Shown here in pieces: positions 5,805 through 8,606 of a stretch of DNA of 8,606 nt; position 1 is the stretch's first letter; every line of letters begins with the position of its first letter. The notes under the pieces were generated by a model. It had not been told where the DNA came from and did not search any database. It was given only the letters and a program-made list of their open reading frames with translations. A program made the translations under genes and the position numbers. The DNA is from Sulfuritalea sp. Lineage in GTDB: Bacteria; Pseudomonadota; Gammaproteobacteria; Burkholderiales; Rhodocyclaceae. Location: contig JALHNN010000082.1 in NCBI GenBank assembly GCA_022843505.1, forward strand, positions 1 through 8,606. Direction: 5' to 3'.

Positions 5805-7357
5805 GGCGTCCATCCTTTCGTGCCGCTGCCGGCCAGCGCGCCGGCGGGCAGGGTGATCAGTGCGGGCGGCTCGCCCAGCACGCCGTAGCGGCACATATCC
5901 GCCGCGTCATCGCCGCCCTGCCCGTTCCGGGCGTTGATCTTCTGCGCGTCTTCCGGGCGCTTCGGGTCGCGGGTGAGCGTGGCGAGTTGTCGCGCCGTCT
6001 CGGGTGCGAGCGGGCTCAGACAGAATCGCACGGGCATGGTGGGCGTGTTGCCGAGCCATTCGGCCACGCGCCGCCAGCCGGTGATGCGGTCGGTCTGCGC
6101 CGGCGTGAAGTGCCAGCCATAGACGGCAAACTCATCGGCCAGAGTCGTCACGTGGTTCTTCTGCATGTTCCGTTTGGCGAACAGGTCGGAGCCGGCCACA
6201 CGCGCCGCGAGTTGCCCGCGCCGGATGCCGAGTTCCGCCAGCAGGCGATCGAACACCAGGCAGTGATCCGTGATATACATCTCGGCGGCCACATGCTCTG
6301 CGAGCAGCCAGCGCTCGCCGTCGGGGCTGCGCCCGAACACGCCGAACGCCAGCGGGTGATCGAACCCGTAGTCAAGCGCCGCCCAGTAGACCCAGCCGGC
6401 CCCGCGTGCGGGTAACGGCTGCACATGCACGGCGGGGTCGAAGTTCGTGAAGTAGCGCCCACTTTGCGCCACCTCGTGCTGCGCTTCGCTGAGGAACGCC
6501 GGCAGGCCGTAGGTCTGCACATAGGCGTTGCACGCCGCCACATCTTGCCCGATCCAGGTGGGCAGACCATCGACCGTCCCATCCTCCTGCACCACACTCG
6601 CCTGCCCAGGGTGCAGCCGTAATGCCGGGTGCGGGCCGTCGACGACGGCGTCGGTCAGGATGCCCGCGCTGCCGTCGCACAGTCGCGCAAAGACGCCGTG
6701 TGCCGAGATCAGGTTCTGCACCGCCAGCACGAACACATCGGGCGTGCCGGCCGGCAGGATCTTCAGCCGGATACGGTCAAGGATCGCGTGCGTCATGTCC
6801 GCGCTATCACTCACCTCATCGATGTCGTCGAGGATGATCACATCGGGGCGCTGCGTGCCGACGCGCCGCCCGCGTGCCGCCTTGTCGAGCCCAATGGCGT
6901 CGATCGTGCCGCCGGTCGAGACCCGAAGGCGATTCACGCGCCAGCCCTCCGAGTAGCCGAACTTCGAGAGCAGGCGCTGCCCCAGCGCGGGATGGTGCTG
7001 CGCAATCTCCGGGCCTTCGAGCCAGCCGCCGATCGACTCGACGTGCTGATCGGCCTGATCCTGCGTGCGGCTCACATACCAGACGTAGTGCCGGGTCTCG
7101 CGTGCCAGGAGCGCCACCGCCGCCAACTCTGCCGTCGTGCTCTTCGCGCCGCCACGGGCGAGGATGAGCACATACGGCGTCGGGCGCACCCCGCGCTGCA
7201 CCTGCCAGACATGCGCCCACAGCCGCTGATGATGATCTGCCGGCGGCGTGCGCACAAAGTCGGGCGCGATCCGGTAGAGCCACGCGAGCGGGTCATCCCC
7301 GGTCGGCGTCGCCGGGGGTGTCGGACGCTCGGGCGTGGCCGCCGGCCAATCGGTCAC
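5801..7357 (-). CDS. Terminase large subunit (packaging ATPase and nuclease)
   Basis: The motor that cuts phage DNA and drives it through the portal with ATP. Numbering is from GTG 7357 (518 aa). The ATPase domain has a Walker A-like LARGGAKST (about 66-74) and Walker B VIILDDIDE (about 173-181) after GLDKAARGRRVG. The RNase H-like nuclease domain shows ALDYGFDHPLAF, GSDLFAKR and the terminal acidic motif GGDDAADMCRYG (about 481-492). The start is uncertain: the frame stays open to a TTG at 7495, deep inside terS. GTG codons at 7411, 7390, 7357 and 7255 are possible and none has a good SD. I use 7357, which overlaps terS by 65 bp. An ATG at 7296 overlapping the terS stop lies one base out of frame. 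The stop overlaps the portal start as ATGA. Confidence 0.94.
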   Translation of the reverse strand: MTDWPAATPERPTPPATPTGDDPLAWLYRIAPDFVRTPPADHHQRLWAHVWQVQRGVRPTPYVLILARGGAKSTTAELAAVALLARETRHYVWYVSRTQDQADQHVESIGGWLEGPEIAQHHPALGQRLLSKFGYSEGWRVNRLRVSTGGTIDAIGLDKAARGRRVGTQRPDVIILDDIDEVSDSADMTHAILDRIRLKILPAGTPDVFVLAVQNLISAHGVFARLCDGSAGILTDAVVDGPHPALRLHPGQASVVQEDGTVDGLPTWIGQDVAACNAYVQTYGLPAFLSEAQHEVAQSGRYFTNFDPAVHVQPLPARGAGWVYWAALDYGFDHPLAFGVFGRSPDGERWLLAEHVAAEMYITDHCLVFDRLLAELGIRRGQLAARVAGSDLFAKRNMQKNHVTTLADEFAVYGWHFTPAQTDRITGWRRVAEWLGNTPTMPVRFCLSPLAPETARQLATLTRDPKRPEDAQKINARNGQGGDDAADMCRYGVLGEPPALITLPAGALAGSGTKGWTP

Positions 7358-7721
7358 CGATGGCCAGAGCGGTATCGTCGAGGTAGGCACCAAGGGCTGC
7401 CAGCTCGGCACCGGACTGCTGGGCGAGCCACTCCGGCTTACTGGCGGCTTCCGCGATGGCGGCCGACGCTTTAAGTTTTGCCGCGAGTAGGTCAAAAACC
7501 AGTTCTCCGATATTGTGTTGTTGGGCGGTAATGAGCGGTCGGTACTGTGGTGTCGAGACCGGGGATGTCGTTACAACATCCGTTACATAGCGTGTTTTCC
7601 AAACCCGCACCGTGCCCGTTTCAATGCCGTATTTCTCCGCTACAACGGCTGGCTGTTCGCCGGCCACAAGATCGGCGATCGCCGCCGCGCGAAGCTTCGG
7701 CGCGATACGCGACGCAGGCAC
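7293..7721 (-). CDS. Terminase small subunit
   Basis: A 142-aa protein that would bind the packaging site on phage DNA and hand it to TerL. The start is GTG 7721, one base overlapping the TAG stop of the upstream gene (TAGTG), with AGGTGG seven bases before it. Residues about 11-45 form a helix-turn-helix (IADLVAGEQPAVVAEKYGIE, then GTVRVWKTRY), typical of the DNA-binding end of TerS. The middle (about 60-120) is helical and Ala/Leu-rich (ELVFDLLAAKLKASAAIAEA), fitting the oligomerising core. The tail is Gly/Asp-rich. Position directly before TerL confirms the role. The coding DNA around 7480-7660 is less GC-rich than its neighbours and holds a pair of direct repeats, which might belong to a packaging site. 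Confidence 0.86.
   Translation of the reverse strand: MPASRIAPKLRAAAIADLVAGEQPAVVAEKYGIETGTVRVWKTRYVTDVVTTSPVSTPQYRPLITAQQHNIGELVFDLLAAKLKASAAIAEAASKPEWLAQQSGAELAALGAYLDDTALAIGDRLAGGHARASDTPGDADRG
7563..7587. repeat. Direct and inverted repeats inside terS (possible packaging-site element)
   Basis: CGTTACA occurs at 7569-7575 and again at 7581-7587, a 12-bp period close to one helical turn. GGATGT (7563-7568) and ACATCC (7576-7581) form an inverted repeat around the first copy. The region encodes VTDVVT in TerS, so the direct repeat partly reflects a repeated VT codon pair. Phage pac sites often lie in or near terS, which makes this a candidate TerS-binding site, but the evidence is weak. 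Confidence 0.25.
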
Positions 7722-8032
7722 TACGGCACCACCTGCAGGATGAGCGCCGGCCGCCAGCGGTTGCCACCATGGTCGTACTGGCAGATCATGCGGTAGGCCG
7801 CACCAACCACAAAGCCACTCACCGTCTTCGCGGTGTAGGTCGTGCCGCTAATGATGTCGCTCCCGCTCACCATATCGGCTTCCATGGTCCACACTCCCGG
7901 CGCGGTCTCCATTTCGACCGTCGTCACCGGGTTGGTTGATCCACTGGGTACGGCAAACGAGAACAGGAATTGCTCCCCGACGCGTACCGGGTACGGACTT
8001 TGGGCGAAGAAGGTGTCACGCGCATCAATCAT
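7721..8032 (-). CDS. Small beta-rich phage protein, possible tail-fibre adaptor, function unknown
   Basis: A 103-aa protein starting at ATG 8032, overlapping the stop of the repeat protein as ATGA, with GGGAG five bases upstream. It ends with TAG overlapping the terS GTG start. The opening MIDARDTFFAQSPYPVRVGE leads into alternating hydrophobic strands (FLFSFAVPSG, TTVEMETAPGVW, YTAKTVSGFVVGAAYRM) and a final strand LILQVVP. The pattern looks like a single Ig-like or beta-sandwich domain with no signal peptide. I do not recognise it with confidence. Short proteins of this style occur next to repeat-rich phage appendage genes, so it may be an adaptor or a fibre base, or a virion decoration. 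Coupling to both neighbours places it in the same transcript as the packaging genes. Confidence 0.65.
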   Translation of the reverse strand: MIDARDTFFAQSPYPVRVGEQFLFSFAVPSGSTNPVTTVEMETAPGVWTMEADMVSGSDIISGTTYTAKTVSGFVVGAAYRMICQYDHGGNRWRPALILQVVP

Positions 8033-8606
8033 GGTCGCTCCCTACGGGTCAGCACGCTACTCCGGCCAGGTGTGGTGAGCACACTGTTGCGGTTCGGCGC
8101 AGTGAGGGTAATCGGGATGGGTGGTGCACCACCATCGCTACTCGCGCCGATAACAGACAGCACCGGCGCGGTGGTGAGTGCCGCATGCCCCTCGCTCTGC
8201 AGGAGCATCGTCCCGAGGCCGGCCAGCACGGGCATCACCCCGAGGGTTGCACTGCCGGTGTAGGCGACGATGCCGGCGTCGCCTGCTGCCGACATCCCTG
8301 GGGCGGTCGTCAGGGTGACCTGACCATCGATCACCACGGCACTGCTCGCGCCTGCCGCTCCCAGGATCGGGCGGATGGTCAGCGCGCCCTGGCCATCATG
8401 TGCGCCGGCAGCGGATGCCACCCCACTCGCGCTCAGGCCCGGTGCGGTCGTCAGCGCGCCCTGACCGTCGTGCGTCACGCTGCTGGCGCTCCCCTGTGCC
8501 GTCAGCGTGGGCTGCGTGGTGAGGGTGCCGGCGCCGCTGTGAGCCACCGCTCCCGCACTGCCCTGGGCGGCCATGGTCGGTACGGTCGTCAGTGTGGCCG
8601 TGCCTG
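8029..8606 (-). CDS. Repeat protein, partial (5' end beyond window), possible virion appendage
   Basis: The frame is open to the right edge; in-frame codons upstream of the ATG at 8574 continue the repeat pattern (GTATLTTVPT), so that ATG is not the true start. At least 191 residues are seen. Seven tandem units of 22-24 residues fit the consensus G-x-[AG]-[AT]-L-T-T-x-P-x-[LM]-x-[AV]-x-G-x-A, often closed by a His-Asp/Ser. After the repeats, the tail has two shorter units, APNRNSVLT and TPGRSSVLT, and a basic end RRERP. The composition (Ala, Gly, Thr, Ser, little charge) and a period of about 23 would suit a beta-solenoid or fibrous structure, as in phage tail fibres. No enzyme motif or signal peptide can be seen. 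Function is inference. The stop overlaps the next start as ATGA. Confidence 0.7.
   Translation of the reverse strand, partial: GTATLTTVPTMAAQGSAGAVAHSGAGTLTTQPTLTAQGSASSVTHDGQGALTTAPGLSASGVASAAGAHDGQGALTIRPILGAAGASSAVVIDGQVTLTTAPGMSAAGDAGIVAYTGSATLGVMPVLAGLGTMLLQSEGHAALTTAPVLSVIGASSDGGAPPIPITLTAPNRNSVLTTPGRSSVLTRRERP
8137..8606 (-). repeat. Tandem array of about 69-bp coding repeats
   Basis: Seven imperfect units encode the 23-residue protein repeat. At the DNA level the plus strand repeatedly shows a block like GCGGTCGTCAG followed by G/C-rich bases and TGACC or TGGCC with CATC or CGTC (for example near 8299, 8372, 8444 and 8583). Units differ enough that the array looks old or selected rather than freshly amplified. 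It continues past the window edge. Confidence 0.75.

Noticed and set aside
5805..5894. N-terminal extension of portal to 5894
   Set aside because: The extra residues are Arg/Ala-rich TerL shadow; ATG 5804 has an SD and an ATGA overlap.
7072..7296. 74-residue minus-strand frame with ATG overlapping the terS stop
   Set aside because: The product is Arg-rich and out of frame with the TerL ATPase domain that covers the same DNA; the ATG itself is kept as a finding about a possible missing base.
5795..7474. Plus-strand frames of 206 and 281 residues opposite TerL
   Set aside because: TerL has ordered ATPase and nuclease motifs on the minus strand; the plus-strand frames are its shadow.
7358..7495. 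N-terminal extension of TerL from a TTG at 7495
   Set aside because: It overlaps terS by about 200 bp, is Pro/Ser/Arg-rich, and has no ribosome site.
8137..8606. Periodic DNA resembling a CRISPR array
   Set aside because: The units are adjacent and imperfect, encode a continuous repeat protein, and lack identical repeats with unique spacers.

Overview
The window is a continuous piece of a tailed double-stranded DNA phage or prophage (Caudoviricetes, HK97-fold capsid). It carries the DNA-packaging and head-morphogenesis module, and every gene I can support lies on the minus strand. The DNA is GC-rich, so long antisense reading frames appear on the plus strand, but none looks real. The host cannot be named from the sequence. 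GC-rich codon use and the style of the portal and capsid proteins would fit a high-GC bacterium, possibly Chloroflexota, but this is a weak guess. No integrase, tRNA, CRISPR array or insertion sequence is visible, so phage and prophage cannot be told apart.

Layout in transcription order (right to left): a protein of 23-residue repeats running off the right edge (8606-8029); a 103-aa beta-rich protein (8032-7721); terminase small subunit (7721-7293); terminase large subunit (about 7357-5801); portal (5804-4422); a 66-aa helical protein (4425-4225); a 141-bp control region (4224-4084); prohead protease with a C-terminal scaffold domain (4083-2782) and a nested scaffold start (3294); a putative decoration protein (2741-2268); major capsid protein (2216-981); an 85-aa protein (977-720); a head-tail connector (716-294); and the start of a head-closure protein that runs off the left edge (297-1).

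The genes would work together as a packaging and assembly line. TerS and TerL recognise, cut and pump the DNA through the portal. The protease-scaffold and free scaffold direct capsid assembly and maturation. Decoration protein stabilises the shell, and the connector and closure proteins prepare the portal for the tail. Many junctions are 1-4 nt stop/start overlaps (ATGA, GTGA, TAGTG), which suggests translational coupling. Protease, decoration protein, capsid protein and the 85-aa protein instead have their own Shine-Dalgarno (SD) sequences after short gaps.

The most notable points are the dense control region at 4084-4226 (terminator-like hairpin, TTGACA promoter, operator-like palindrome, leader hairpin and an 11-bp inverted repeat that could pair the two hairpins), the nested scaffold start, the Cys/His zinc-finger-like insertion in the protease, the cysteine cluster in the decoration protein, and two appendage-like genes placed just upstream of the terminase. 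No stretch longer than 141 bp lacks a gene.
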